Assembly: GCA_900551715.1 (NCBI GenBank)
Contig: URXG01000023.1
Coordinates: 1 to 30,461 of the forward strand
DNA from: an uncultured Blautia sp.
GTDB taxonomy: Bacteria > Bacillota > Clostridia > Lachnospirales > Lachnospiraceae
Direction: 5' to 3'
Length of the DNA stretch: 30,461 nt
Shown here piece by piece: positions 15,818 to 24,158 of this stretch (position 1 is the first letter of the stretch; each line of letters opens with the position of its first letter). Below the pieces are notes generated by a model. That model was not told the DNA's origin. It saw nothing but the letters and a program-made list of their open reading frames with translations, and ran no database searches. A program made the translations under genes and the position numbers.

Positions 15818-16057
15818 CTAAAAATTCATATTTAAAACAGCTGCCAGTACAAAAAATAACACTGCCATGATCGTTGTAGCCTTAACAAGACCACCTTCCA
15901 TAGTACGGCCCTTGTTTCTTCCCCAGTAAGTATCTGAAGCTCCTGAAATAGTTCCGCCAAGTCCCTGCTGCTTTCCTTCCTGCATCAGAACTACAACAGT
16001 AAGAGCTACGCAATCTATGGCAAAAATCACAGTCAGAATAGTTCTTAAAATCTGCAC
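15818..16057 (-). CDS. secG: Preprotein translocase subunit SecG
   Basis: Small membrane subunit of the SecYEG export channel, 79 aa from the chosen start. It has two membrane segments (LRTILTVIFAIDCVALTVVVL and a C-terminal one) separated by the conserved loop MQEGKQQGLGGTISGASDTYWG, of which QEGKQQGLGG is diagnostic. The GTG at 16057 is preferred: AGGAGG then sits ten bases upstream and the protein starts with QILRTILTV as is typical. The alternative GTG at 16066 abuts the ribosome site. Confidence 0.95.
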   Translation of the reverse strand: MQILRTILTVIFAIDCVALTVVVLMQEGKQQGLGGTISGASDTYWGRNKGRTMEGGLVKATTIMAVLFFVLAAVLNMNF

Positions 16058-16157
16058 TTCGGTCACACCTCCTAATCAACTGCCCCTAATTGTACCATAA
16101 GCATGGGGGGATTTCAACCATTTTCCTAAATTCCTGTGGAAAAACAAAGGAAAATTC

Positions 16158-16189
16158 TTGACAAAGCCCGGGGATTTAGCGATGATATA
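16158..16189 (+). promoter_or_regulatory. Possible promoter of the membrane glycosyltransferase-like gene
   Basis: A perfect TTGACA (16158-16163) is followed after 17 bases by GATGAT, four of six matches to the -10 consensus; GATATA overlaps slightly further on. The site lies about 55-85 bases ahead of the chosen start at 16244. Confidence 0.45.
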
Positions 16190-16243
16190 CAGGGTGCTTC
16201 TGCTCCTTGTTTTTATTTTATCAATTTTAAAGGAAGGAATGTT

Positions 16244-18247
16244 ATGAAAAAAACAACTTTTAACAAAATTTCGGCTTTTCTCCTTTCCCTTCTTATATCT
16301 CTGGGATTCGGAACTGCCTGTCTGAAAATACCTTCATTATCTCAGATGATCTCCGGTAAAGGCAATATCAATCTTCTTACTTATGCCATGACCGTAGTTC
16401 TGTTCTGTCTTTTGTTTCTGGTTATCTGCCTTGCAGCATCCAGGCTTTACAGTACAGATTCCAGGCAACAGTCCATGGCAGCCTTTTTGCTTGCTTTGAT
16501 TCTTCTGGCAGGGAATCTGGTCTTTCTCCTGATCATGTTCCGGCTTGAAGTAAATGTATATGGTTCTGCTTCTGCAAGATACGTCTGGCATAATGTTCCT
16601 TTCTGGCTGGTATGCATCTGCATTGTGGCAGAAAATATATTTTTTATAAGCCTTGTAAGAAAAACCAGCATCCGCCTGAAAAACACAGGTCTGTTTTCTT
16701 TATATGGAATACTGACACTCCTGACTGCCTATAACTTTTATACTCCGGCAGTATTTCTCCGGGACGAACCTGACAGACTTCACATGGATGCCTATTTTAA
16801 TTCTGTTTATAATGTACTCCATGGTCAGCCTTATACAGAGCTTACCACCAGTATTTACGGTCACTACGGAATTTTTTACAAATTTCCTCTGAAAATCCTG
16901 GGCGGTGACCTGATTGATTTCATTCTCCTCAACAGCATTATCGGGGGCTTATGTTTTCTAGCCATGTTTCTGGCACTTCATTTCATTGTAAAAAATGATC
17001 TGCTGCGGATCCTGGGCTCTGTTGCTATGACACTTCCCATTTTAAGTATGCGAAGTGGCAATTACTGGCAGTTGTGGCCACACAGAATTCTTTTTATGAG
17101 CCTTATGCTCTGTTTTATGGCTTTTTGTGTCCGCTTCCAGAAACTGAATCGGATCACCTGTATTCTTGGCTATCTTCTGGCAATAGCTGCTACTTTATGG
17201 AATACAGAAAGCGGTCTTTTCTGTGCAGTTGCCTGGGCCGGATTCTGGATTCTCCGTCATCTCTGTCAGGGAAAACAGAAACTGTCAGAAGCGCTCCTCT
17301 GTATCATTGGTCATCTTTTTGGAATTGTTTTAAGTTTCCTGGGTGCATGGGGAATTGTAGAATGCTACAACTTGTTTTCAGGAGGAACTGTACAGGGAAT
17401 CCATGAATTTCTCTTCCCTCTTCTGCAGTCTTCCTATATGGATGACCTGCTTCGGGTAGATCTTCCGGACTTCCCAAGTGCCTATATCCCCATTCTGGCA
17501 CTCCTTCTGCTGGCTGTGGCAAAGGGAATTGCCCAGATGTGGATCTTCCATAAAGATGAGATCATTCCAGAAAAAGACAGACTGATTTCCTGTTATGTTT
17601 TTGCCACCGGTGTCCTTGCACTTGGACAGATGACTTATTTTATCAACAGAGCTGCCTATCACAATCTGGAAATCTGTCATCTTCCTTGTATCCTTCTGCT
17701 GTGTATCCTTGCAGAAAAAGGCATAAAATTTGTTCAGGAATTCCGTTTTTCTGATATTCGCACCTGCCAGTCCTCACAGATCTGTCAGGGGGCTTTTACT
17801 TTGACAGCACTGATCGTACTTTTTACATTATGTTCCGGCAATCTGATACAGTATGGAACCAACACCAGTCTCCGCCAGCAGCTTCATAACAAAACAGATC
17901 TCCGGGATTTTGCTGCCCATATAGCAGCGAATATCCCAGAAAACACCTACGCTTTTGGTATTGGTGTCCCGGAAATCTATGCAATTCTCCGTTGGGATAC
18001 CCAATGCTACACACTGGATTTTCCGGATCTTTCTCTCCGGCCTCAGGTAGGCGATCACGTCATGGATGATATCAGAGAAAAAGATCTTCCAGGATTTCTG
18101 GCAGGAGAAGGCACTACTACCCGTATGAAGAAATACAGCTCCTCCGAAAAATACCAGTGGCTTATGCAACATTATGAAGTTTCCCAGACTTTTGAATTCC
18201 AGGGTGCAGAACTGACCTACTATACACGTAAAAAGGGACTGAATTAA
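16244..18247 (+). CDS. Polytopic membrane protein, GT-C glycosyltransferase-like
   Basis: Integral membrane protein of 667 aa with roughly a dozen hydrophobic helices and a soluble C-terminal part of about 130 residues. A luminal loop with RDEPDRLHMDAYFNSVYNVL near residue 175 resembles the acidic first loop of GT-C enzymes that use polyprenyl-linked sugars, and further loops carry HYGIFYKFPL and NTESGLF. I infer a membrane glycosyltransferase acting on cell-envelope glycans, but no family is certain. The start at 16244 has AAGGAAGG upstream; an extension back to 16136 has neither ribosome site nor membrane character. It faces the opposite way to its neighbours and splits secG from eno. Its 3' end contains the eno terminator. 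Confidence 0.7.
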   Translation: MKKTTFNKISAFLLSLLISLGFGTACLKIPSLSQMISGKGNINLLTYAMTVVLFCLLFLVICLAASRLYSTDSRQQSMAAFLLALILLAGNLVFLLIMFRLEVNVYGSASARYVWHNVPFWLVCICIVAENIFFISLVRKTSIRLKNTGLFSLYGILTLLTAYNFYTPAVFLRDEPDRLHMDAYFNSVYNVLHGQPYTELTTSIYGHYGIFYKFPLKILGGDLIDFILLNSIIGGLCFLAMFLALHFIVKNDLLRILGSVAMTLPILSMRSGNYWQLWPHRILFMSLMLCFMAFCVRFQKLNRITCILGYLLAIAATLWNTESGLFCAVAWAGFWILRHLCQGKQKLSEALLCIIGHLFGIVLSFLGAWGIVECYNLFSGGTVQGIHEFLFPLLQSSYMDDLLRVDLPDFPSAYIPILALLLLAVAKGIAQMWIFHKDEIIPEKDRLISCYVFATGVLALGQMTYFINRAAYHNLEICHLPCILLLCILAEKGIKFVQEFRFSDIRTCQSSQICQGAFTLTALIVLFTLCSGNLIQYGTNTSLRQQLHNKTDLRDFAAHIAANIPENTYAFGIGVPEIYAILRWDTQCYTLDFPDLSLRPQVGDHVMDDIREKDLPGFLAGEGTTTRMKKYSSSEKYQWLMQHYEVSQTFEFQGAELTYYTRKKGLN

Positions 18248-18254
18248 CAGCCCC
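18230..18254 (-). terminator. Rho-independent terminator of eno, inside the opposing gene's end
   Basis: Reading leftwards, GGGGCTG and CAGTCCC pair completely in RNA, with one G-U pair, around a 6-base loop, followed by U5 (18230-18234). The stem overlaps the last codons and stop of the rightward membrane gene and lies 18 bases past the eno stop. Confidence 0.65.
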
Positions 18255-18271
18255 TGAAATTGATTTCTTTT

Positions 18272-19600
18272 TTATTTTTCTTTCAGAAAAGGATTTTTAT
18301 ATACAGCCAGCTCTCCCATGGTCTCACTGATCCGGAGAAGCTGGTTATATTTTGCTGTTCTTTCAGATCTGCAGGGTGCCCCTGTTTTTATCTGTCCTGC
18401 ACCTGTTGCAACAGCCAGATCTGCAATAAAAGAATCCTCTGTCTCACCGGACCTGTGAGAAATCACAGCTCTGTAACCTGCTTCATGCGCTATTTCAACT
18501 GCATCCAGTGCTTCTGAAAGAGTACCAATCTGATTCAGTTTCACCAGGATGGCATTTCCTGTTTCCAGCCGGATGCCACAGCTCAGTCTTTTTTTATTGG
18601 TCACAAAAAGGTCATCTCCTACCAGCTGCACTTTGGTTCCCAGACGTTCTGTCATTTTTTTCCAGCCTTCCCAGTCATCTTCATCCAACCCATCTTCTAT
18701 AGATACGATAGGGAATTTATCTGTAAGCTTTTCAAAATAAGCGATCATTTCCTCACTGTCACGCAGGACTTCCGTTCCTTTCATCCTGCTTTCTCCTAGA
18801 AAACAGTAGACACCTTTTTCTTCTTCATAAAGTTCACTGGCAGCTGCATCTATGGCAATAAAAACGTCTTCTCCTGGAATATAACCTGCTTTCTCAATAG
18901 CTTCCATTAAAATTTCAAGAACTTCCTCGCTGTCATTTAAATCCGGTGCAAATCCACCTTCATCTCCTACTGCTACAGAAAGTCCTTTTTCCCGAAGCAG
19001 CATTTTCAGATACTGATATATCTCTGTACCCATCTGAAGTGCTTTTTCAAAAGAGCCTGCACCGGCAGGCATGATCATAAATTCCTGAAGATCTACGGTA
19101 TTGTTCGCATGTCTGCCTCCGTTGAGAATATTCATCATGGGGACCGGGAGAATTCTGGTATGGCAGCCTCCCAGATACTGATATAGTGGAATCCGGAGTG
19201 CTCCGGCAGCTGCTTTTGCTACAGCTATAGATACTCCAAGTGTTGCATTGGCACCCAGGCTGCTTTTGTTTTCTGTACCATCTAGTTTCTGGATGATCCT
19301 ATCGATTCTCCCCTGCTCAAGAGCGTTTTCTCCTACCAGAGCATCTGCAAGTTTTGTATTTACATTTTCCACTGCCTTACGGACACTGAGCCCAAGATAC
19401 TCTTCCTTTTGTCCATCACGCATTTCTACCGCCTCGAACTTTCCTGTGGAAGCACCTGACGGAACCATTGCTTTTTCTGTATATCCATTTATCCCTACAA
19501 TTCCTTCTCCCACTGTCACTTCAACTTCAACCGTAGGATTTCCTCTGGAATCCAAAACCTGTCTGGCATGAATTTTTCGTACAGGTAAATAACGTAACAT
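18272..19600 (-). CDS. eno: Enolase
   Basis: Glycolytic enzyme converting 2-phosphoglycerate to phosphoenolpyruvate; cytoplasmic. The 442 aa protein has the N-terminal ARQVLDSRGNPTVEVEV and PSGASTG loop, the GDEGGFAPDL segment with a catalytic glutamate, the metal-binding SIEDGLDEDDW and GDDLFVTN, the catalytic lysine in VKLNQIGTL and the SHRSGETED signature. I chose the ATG at 19600, with GGGAGG upstream, over an extension to 19663 that lacks a ribosome site. The minus strand upstream is AT-rich with a TATAAT near 19696-19705 but no clear -35 box. Confidence 0.97.
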   Translation of the reverse strand: MLRYLPVRKIHARQVLDSRGNPTVEVEVTVGEGIVGINGYTEKAMVPSGASTGKFEAVEMRDGQKEEYLGLSVRKAVENVNTKLADALVGENALEQGRIDRIIQKLDGTENKSSLGANATLGVSIAVAKAAAGALRIPLYQYLGGCHTRILPVPMMNILNGGRHANNTVDLQEFMIMPAGAGSFEKALQMGTEIYQYLKMLLREKGLSVAVGDEGGFAPDLNDSEEVLEILMEAIEKAGYIPGEDVFIAIDAAASELYEEEKGVYCFLGESRMKGTEVLRDSEEMIAYFEKLTDKFPIVSIEDGLDEDDWEGWKKMTERLGTKVQLVGDDLFVTNKKRLSCGIRLETGNAILVKLNQIGTLSEALDAVEIAHEAGYRAVISHRSGETEDSFIADLAVATGAGQIKTGAPCRSERTAKYNQLLRISETMGELAVYKNPFLKEK

Positions 19601-19754
19601 GCTGGTTATACCTCCCTTTTTTTGATAACAATAGTTTCTCCTGCGCCTGTGTTTGTTATTCATTTTAAAGAAGTTATATTATCTGTCTTTTTAGTAATTA
19701 TATTTGTAGTAACTGTATATACGGAAATTTATTTTATATTTTTTCATTTTATTA

Positions 19755-19783
19755 TTGACATATACAATTTTATCTGTTATAGT
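19755..19783 (+). promoter_or_regulatory. Strong promoter of the candidate small RNA
   Basis: A perfect TTGACA (19755-19760) and TATAGT (19778-19783) are separated by the ideal 17 bases. Transcription would start near 19790 and run into the repeat array and terminator downstream. Confidence 0.75.
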
Positions 19784-19822
19784 AAGTTCATAAAACAAAA
19801 GGAACAACAAAACAAACAAAAA

Positions 19823-20000
19823 GGAGTGAGACCACCGAAATAGTTAAGTCCATCTCATAATCTAAGAAAGGGAGGTACAATCCACCAGAAACATAAGCGA
19901 AACTAATTATAATTCATGAAAGAGAGGTACAGTCCACCAAGAACGTAAACTTTTATCCTTAGTGTTTTATAAATAAATAGAGGAGGTATGGTCCATTGGA
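19823..20000 (+). repeat. Four degenerate direct repeats (GGAGGTACAGTCCACC type)
   Basis: Copies start at 19823 (GGAGTGAGACCACC, most divergent), 19870 (GGGAGGTACAATCCACC), 19921 (AGAGAGGTACAGTCCACC) and 19980 (GAGGAGGTATGGTCCATTGG). Spacing is about 47, 51 and 59 bases. The spacers share little beyond A-richness. Confidence 0.7.
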
Positions 20001-20014
20001 TCAGGAATCTTAGA

Positions 20015-20057
20015 AGAGCCACCAGAAGAAATATTCATCTGATGGCTCTATTTTTTT
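20015..20057 (+). terminator. Rho-independent terminator of the candidate small RNA
   Basis: A 12-base stem with one mismatch (20015-20026 with 20038-20049) and an 11-base loop is followed by A and then T7 (20051-20057). It lies 50 bases before the deacetylase start. Confidence 0.88.
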
Positions 20058-20106
20058 GTTCTTTTACATATACTTATTCAAAATCATTTATTCAAAAAGG
20101 ATCTTT

Positions 20107-20946
20107 ATGCGTTCTCATTTCTCGACTCTGTCAAAATATTTTCCATTTTTTATTTTAGCAGTCTCTTTCTCAGCAGGATCCATTGTCGGCTCAGCCAGAA
20201 CACATTTTTCGTTTTCCCAGACAACTTCTTCATCTCCTGTAGCTTCCATTCTTTCTGCCTCAGAAAACTGGGGCTTAAGTTTTCAGGAAGAAGGAAAACG
20301 TCCTGTCGGAAATGCAACCATTCAGGAACTGGCAGAATACCATGCTTTCTTTGCTGCTGATACAGCAGAAAAAAAACTTTATCTCACGTTCGACTGTGGC
20401 TATGAAAACGGAAACACTCCTGCCATTCTGGCTGCTCTGAAAAAGCATCAGGCTCCGGCAGTATTTTTTGCTGTGGGAAATTTTGTCCGGGATAATCCTG
20501 ATCTGATAAAACAGATGGTTGCTGAAGGACATATTGTAGGAAACCATACCATGACACATCCTGATATGTCCAAAATCTCCTCTGAAGACTCTTTCCAGAA
20601 GGAACTTCAGGGTGTGGAAAAAATATACAAAGAAACTACAGGGAAAGAAATGGAAAAATTCTACCGCCCTCCACAGGGAATCTACAGTACTGAAAATCTT
20701 GCCATGGCAAAAGAACTGGGATATTCCACCTTTTTCTGGAGTCTGGCTTATGTTGACTGGATTCAGGACCAGCAGCCTTCCAGGGAAGAAGCCCTCCGTA
20801 AGCTGTTAACCCGAGTCCATCCTGGCGCTATAGTCCTTCTTCACAATACTTCTTCTACCAATGGAATAATTTTGGATGAACTGCTGAGCAGATGGAAAAA
20901 AATGGGATACTCTTTCCATTCTGTAAAAGAACTGACCGGAGCATAA
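20107..20946 (+). CDS. pdaA: Polysaccharide deacetylase, PdaA-like
   Basis: Probable peptidoglycan N-acetylmuramic acid deacetylase of carbohydrate esterase family 4. PdaA enzymes help make muramic delta-lactam in the spore cortex. After an N-terminal membrane or signal segment (FFILAVSFSAGSIVG), the 279 aa protein has the NodB domain: TFDCGYENGNTPAIL with the catalytic aspartates, the metal-binding GNHTMTHPDM, the RPPQGIYS segment, SLAYVDW and a final GAIVLLHNTS. The TFDCGYENG form is typical of PdaA rather than general NodB proteins. The ATG at 20107 has AAGGA seven bases upstream; reading back to 20056 would enter the terminator. Confidence 0.85.
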   Translation: MRSHFSTLSKYFPFFILAVSFSAGSIVGSARTHFSFSQTTSSSPVASILSASENWGLSFQEEGKRPVGNATIQELAEYHAFFAADTAEKKLYLTFDCGYENGNTPAILAALKKHQAPAVFFAVGNFVRDNPDLIKQMVAEGHIVGNHTMTHPDMSKISSEDSFQKELQGVEKIYKETTGKEMEKFYRPPQGIYSTENLAMAKELGYSTFFWSLAYVDWIQDQQPSREEALRKLLTRVHPGAIVLLHNTSSTNGIILDELLSRWKKMGYSFHSVKELTGA

Positions 20947-20959
20947 TACTCCGGTCAGT
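20931..20959. terminator. Bidirectional terminator between pdaA-like and tagD-like genes
   Basis: A perfect 11-base stem (20931-20941 with 20949-20959) with a 7-base loop spans the deacetylase stop. T-rich sequence follows on both strands, so it can serve both convergent genes. Confidence 0.75.
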
Positions 20960-20964
20960 AACTG

Positions 20965-21372
20965 TTATTCTTTATTCTTTTCTGTGTGAAGATCTGCCTT
21001 TATCTGCGAACTGGAAATCTCCGGTGTGCGAGGCAGATAAACAACCTCACAGCCTTCTTCTTCCAGGAAATCAAACTTGCCTTTCCAGTCATCTCCCATT
21101 ACAAAGGTATCTACATGATATTCCTTTACGTCTGTACGCTTTTGCTCCCAGCTTTCCTCAGGGATCACCAAATCCACGTAGCGGATTGCCTCCAGAAGCT
21201 GCTTACGCTTTTCGTAGGAAAAATAACATTTTTTCTGTTTTTCATTCCAGTTAAACTCATCTGTAGACAGTGCCACGATCAGATAATCTCCCATCTGTCT
21301 TGCGCGTCTCAGAAGATTGATATGTCCATAATGGAGCAGATCAAAAGTTCCATATGTGATAACACGTTTCAT
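20965..21372 (-). CDS. tagD: Glycerol-3-phosphate cytidylyltransferase-like protein
   Basis: Cytidylyltransferase of 135 aa that would make CDP-glycerol from CTP and glycerol 3-phosphate for teichoic-acid-like polymers. It has the nucleotide-binding TYGTFDLLHYGHINLLRRA with the HxGH motif, the VMGDDWKGKFD segment and a C-terminal RTPEISSSQIK. Size and motifs match TagD; a close homologue with another polyol phosphate substrate cannot be excluded. It follows the SGNH hydrolase gene by 20 bases and shares its promoter. Confidence 0.88.
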   Translation of the reverse strand: MKRVITYGTFDLLHYGHINLLRRARQMGDYLIVALSTDEFNWNEKQKKCYFSYEKRKQLLEAIRYVDLVIPEESWEQKRTDVKEYHVDTFVMGDDWKGKFDFLEEEGCEVVYLPRTPEISSSQIKADLHTEKNKE

Positions 21373-21392
21373 TTCTATAATCCTCTCTGGTT

Positions 21393-22796
21393 TCAGTATT
21401 GATTCAGAAACTTAATACAGTAGTTATAAATCCGAAGGTAGGTAGCTCTGGTATAATGCAGTCCATCCGGCTCTGTTGAAGTTTCTGACTGGCTGATCCA
21501 TCCATATTTTCTCAGGCTTGAGAATGTATCAATATAAGTATAGCATTTGGAGGAACCTGTACAGAGCTGCTGCCTGATGGTATTGTTAAAATTAATGATC
21601 TTCGCCGGAGTACGTCTGGTGTAATTGGCAGGGAACATGGCACTGTTAAAAGGATTCACCGACATATAATACATGTCACAGCCATAATCCTGTAGTTTGG
21701 TCGCAAACTTTCTCATGCAGACCACATAACGGCTCAGGTTGGAGAGATCATTGATACCAAGATTAATCACTACAGCTTTGGTGTCAACCGGGGAATCCTG
21801 TGACAGCTTTCTAACCAGTTCACTGTAACCCTCGTTTATAAACCAGTCCAGTCCCCGTCCTGCTTTGTATACCAGATCTACTTTACTGCTTTTGCCAGTA
21901 CCCAGACTGTTGGCCAGCCCTTTGGTACGGGAATCGCCTACAAAGTATACCCTGTCATAAGTTACCGGAACCATAAGAGATGCCGGAATCTGATCCATGG
22001 ACTTGTGGAATACTACCATATAGTAGTTTCCTGTTTTGGTAGGAATGGTATCTCCGCCATAATACTGTGGTTTGGTGTTCTGTCCAGGAGTACGCGCCCA
22101 TCCAAGGCACATATCACCGTTCTTGATATTCACATCGGGAAAGACTGCTGTGCCATTGCTGTTGTCGATTTTTTTCCAGGATCCTCCAGCATTTGTATAA
22201 AGATTCACATAGCTCTTTACTGTTTTGGTTACCGCATAAAGCTTTCTGTTGGAAGTAACCTTGATCTTTGTTCCTGCTTTCAGAGTGGTGGTACTGTTCA
22301 GAGAAGTTTTCCATCCAACTACCGCTGTCTGAGAAGATACCGTAATCCGGGGAAGAGTGATTCTAGTTCCCTTCTGTACAGTCTGTGCATATTTTTTGTA
22401 TTGATTTTTACCGTTAGCCGTATAGAAACGCACTGTATATGTCTTGTAGGTCAGAAGATAAAATCTTGTGCTTTTGCTGATGGTTACTTTCTGGCCTGGA
22501 TTGTATTTTCTGGCGACTTTACCGCCACTTTTGGTAACCCATACACACTTATATCCTGTTTCCTGATATTTTGGCAACTGGATAGTAGTACCACTGTTAA
22601 CGGTTCTTGCCATTTTCTTCAGCTTCTGTGTACTGACCCTGCCATTTCTGTCGGCAAAAACCACTTTACATTTCACTGTATTTCCATCTTCTATTACTGC
22701 AGCAGACGTCTGCTTTGTACCTCCTGCAAGAGTTACAAAAAACGCCATCAGCATGATCAGAAACACTGTCTGACATTTCTTTTTAAACTGCTTCAT
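21393..22796 (-). CDS. Secreted SGNH/GDSL hydrolase with beta-repeat N-terminus
   Basis: Exported 467 aa protein. A signal peptide covers about residues 1-32. Residues 40-260 form a basic, tyrosine- and threonine-rich beta region with repeats resembling InlB-type B-repeats (VRFYTANG, VNLYTNAGG). The C-terminal SGNH hydrolase domain has the catalytic serine block GDSR (287-290), GIND (347-350) and the Asp-His block DGLH (444-447). SGNH enzymes remove or transfer acyl groups, often acetyl groups on polysaccharides. Next to a TagD-like enzyme, a galactofuranose-forming enzyme and an acyltransferase, a role in surface-glycan deacylation is plausible, though the substrate is unknown. TTAGGAG precedes the ATG. 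Confidence 0.85.
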   Translation of the reverse strand: MKQFKKKCQTVFLIMLMAFFVTLAGGTKQTSAAVIEDGNTVKCKVVFADRNGRVSTQKLKKMARTVNSGTTIQLPKYQETGYKCVWVTKSGGKVARKYNPGQKVTISKSTRFYLLTYKTYTVRFYTANGKNQYKKYAQTVQKGTRITLPRITVSSQTAVVGWKTSLNSTTTLKAGTKIKVTSNRKLYAVTKTVKSYVNLYTNAGGSWKKIDNSNGTAVFPDVNIKNGDMCLGWARTPGQNTKPQYYGGDTIPTKTGNYYMVVFHKSMDQIPASLMVPVTYDRVYFVGDSRTKGLANSLGTGKSSKVDLVYKAGRGLDWFINEGYSELVRKLSQDSPVDTKAVVINLGINDLSNLSRYVVCMRKFATKLQDYGCDMYYMSVNPFNSAMFPANYTRRTPAKIINFNNTIRQQLCTGSSKCYTYIDTFSSLRKYGWISQSETSTEPDGLHYTRATYLRIYNYCIKFLNQY

Positions 22797-22851
22797 AAAA
22801 CAACTCCTAACATAATTCTCTGTCTTATAGTTCTGCTGAATACATGACTTT

Positions 22852-22880
22852 ACTATAGCAGTTTTTTACAGATATTGCAA
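22852..22880 (-). promoter_or_regulatory. Promoter of the SGNH hydrolase-tagD unit
   Basis: On the minus strand TTGCAA (22875-22880) and TATAGT (22852-22857) are separated by 17 bases. A motif shared with the glf upstream region lies just upstream (22902-22915). Confidence 0.65.
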
Positions 22881-22950
22881 TATTTTTTATTTTTCGTTCA
22901 TATTTCCGTAATATTTCATGTTGCTGCCCACTCTATTCTGTTCAGGACAA

Positions 22951-24075
22951 TCAGCCAAGTTCCTGCCTGCTGACAGACAGTGCAGATGCGATCACTGCAT
23001 CCATATCATAATATTTGTATTCGCCCAGACGTCCTCCGAAAATAACATTCTCTTCTCTGGAGGCCAACTCTTTGTATTTGTTGTATAAATTGCCATTTTT
23101 TTCATCGTTTACCGGATAATAGGGCTCATCACCTGGTTTCCATTCAGAACTGTATTCCCGGCTGATCACTGTCTTAGGCAGATCATTTCCCTGTTCATCT
23201 TTGCCAAATTCAAACCATTTGTGTTCAATGATCCTTGTCCATGGTGTTTCTCTGTCTGTATAATTGACTGCTGCATTACCCTGGAAATTCGGTATATCCA
23301 GAAGTTCGTTTTCAAAACGGACAGAGCGATATTCCAGATATCCCATACTATAACCGAAATAGGCATCCACAGGTCCTGTGTAAACGACTTTTTCTGCCAG
23401 AGTATCAAACTGCTCTTTTTTCTCCAGATAATCCTCATTCAACTGTACTTCAATCCCTTCCAGCATATTAGCAACCATCTTGGTATAACCGCCTGTGGGA
23501 ATTCCCTGATAAAGTGCATTAAAATAGTTATTGTCAAAAGTAAAACGTACCGGCAGCCTTTTGATGATAAATGCCGGCAGATCTTTACAGTCACGTCCCC
23601 ACTGTTTCTCTGTGTAACCCTTTATAAGTTTTTCAAAAATATCTCTTCCTACCAGAGAGATCGCCTGTTCTTCCAGATTCTTCGGTTCTGTGATACCGGC
23701 TTCTCTACGCTGTTCTTCAATTCTGGCAGCTGCTTCCTCCGGTGTGACTACGCCCCACATCTTATTGAAGGTATACATATTAAAAGGAAGGGAATACAAT
23801 TCCCCATGATAGTTGGCTACCGGACTGTTGGTAAAACGATTAAACTCTGCAAATCTGGTAACAAACTCCCAGACTTCTTTGTTATTGGTGTGAAAAATAT
23901 GTGCTCCATACTTATGTACATGAATCCCTTCCACATTCTCTGTATAAACATTTCCTGCAATATTCGGTCTCTTGTCGATGACCAGAACCTTTTTGCCGGC
24001 TTTCTTTGCTTCATGTGCAAAAACAGCTCCGTAAAGCCCTGCACCTACTACGAGATAATCATATTGTTTTTTCAT
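22951..24075 (-). CDS. glf: UDP-galactopyranose mutase
   Basis: Flavoenzyme converting UDP-galactopyranose to UDP-galactofuranose for surface glycans. The 374 aa protein has the N-terminal FAD-binding VVGAGLYGAVFAHEA and an acidic strand end (VLVIDKRP), followed by the family segments NVYTENVEGIHVHKYGAHIF (diagnostic part KYGAHIFHT), RFTNSPVANY, KGYTEKQWGRD and PVNDEKN. An AGGAGG ribosome site precedes the ATG. Together with the acyltransferase upstream and the SGNH hydrolase and TagD-like enzyme downstream it suggests a surface polysaccharide with galactofuranose. Confidence 0.97.
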   Translation of the reverse strand: MKKQYDYLVVGAGLYGAVFAHEAKKAGKKVLVIDKRPNIAGNVYTENVEGIHVHKYGAHIFHTNNKEVWEFVTRFAEFNRFTNSPVANYHGELYSLPFNMYTFNKMWGVVTPEEAAARIEEQRREAGITEPKNLEEQAISLVGRDIFEKLIKGYTEKQWGRDCKDLPAFIIKRLPVRFTFDNNYFNALYQGIPTGGYTKMVANMLEGIEVQLNEDYLEKKEQFDTLAEKVVYTGPVDAYFGYSMGYLEYRSVRFENELLDIPNFQGNAAVNYTDRETPWTRIIEHKWFEFGKDEQGNDLPKTVISREYSSEWKPGDEPYYPVNDEKNGNLYNKYKELASREENVIFGGRLGEYKYYDMDAVIASALSVSRQELG

Positions 24076-24087
24076 GGGTTCCTCCTG

Positions 24088-24143
24088 TTTTCCATAATAT
24101 TATTTTCTGTAATATTTTTTGGCTATTTGTTTTCTGTGATATT
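24088..24143 (-). repeat. Three short direct repeats upstream of glf
   Basis: Plus-strand copies TTTTCCATAATATT (24088-24101), TTTTCTGTAATATT (24103-24116) and TTTTCTGTGATATT (24130-24143) lie in the gap between the acyltransferase and glf. A similar ATTTCCGTAATATT is found at 22902-22915 upstream of the SGNH hydrolase promoter. They could be regulator binding sites, though the regions are AT-rich. Confidence 0.45.
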
Positions 24144-24158
24144 CCATTATTCGAGAGC

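Larger units (their letters stand above)
19790..20057 (+). ncRNA. Candidate small RNA with tandem ribosome-site-like repeats
   Basis: A transcription unit of about 270 nt, bounded by a near-consensus promoter and a strong terminator, with no convincing protein gene inside. It carries four spaced, degenerate copies of a GGAGGTACAGTCCACC-type element and an A-rich 5' end. Each of the two best copies can form a short hairpin by pairing GGAGG with CCACC across an A-A mismatch, with a 6-base loop. The GGAGG part is complementary to the 3' end of 16S rRNA. I do not recognise any known RNA family. It could act in trans, sequester a protein or ribosomes, or be a leader whose terminator controls the deacetylase gene that follows 50 bases later. 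Confidence 0.5.

Noticed and set aside
19823..20000. CRISPR-like array
   Set aside because: Only four poorly matching copies, irregular spacing of 47-59 bases, promoter and terminator close by, and no cas genes.
19865..20012. Tiny repeated peptides (RYNPPET, RYSPPRT, RYGPLDQES) read from the repeat array
   Set aside because: Each is flanked directly by stop codons, start codons are absent or badly placed, and the likeness follows from the DNA repeat itself.
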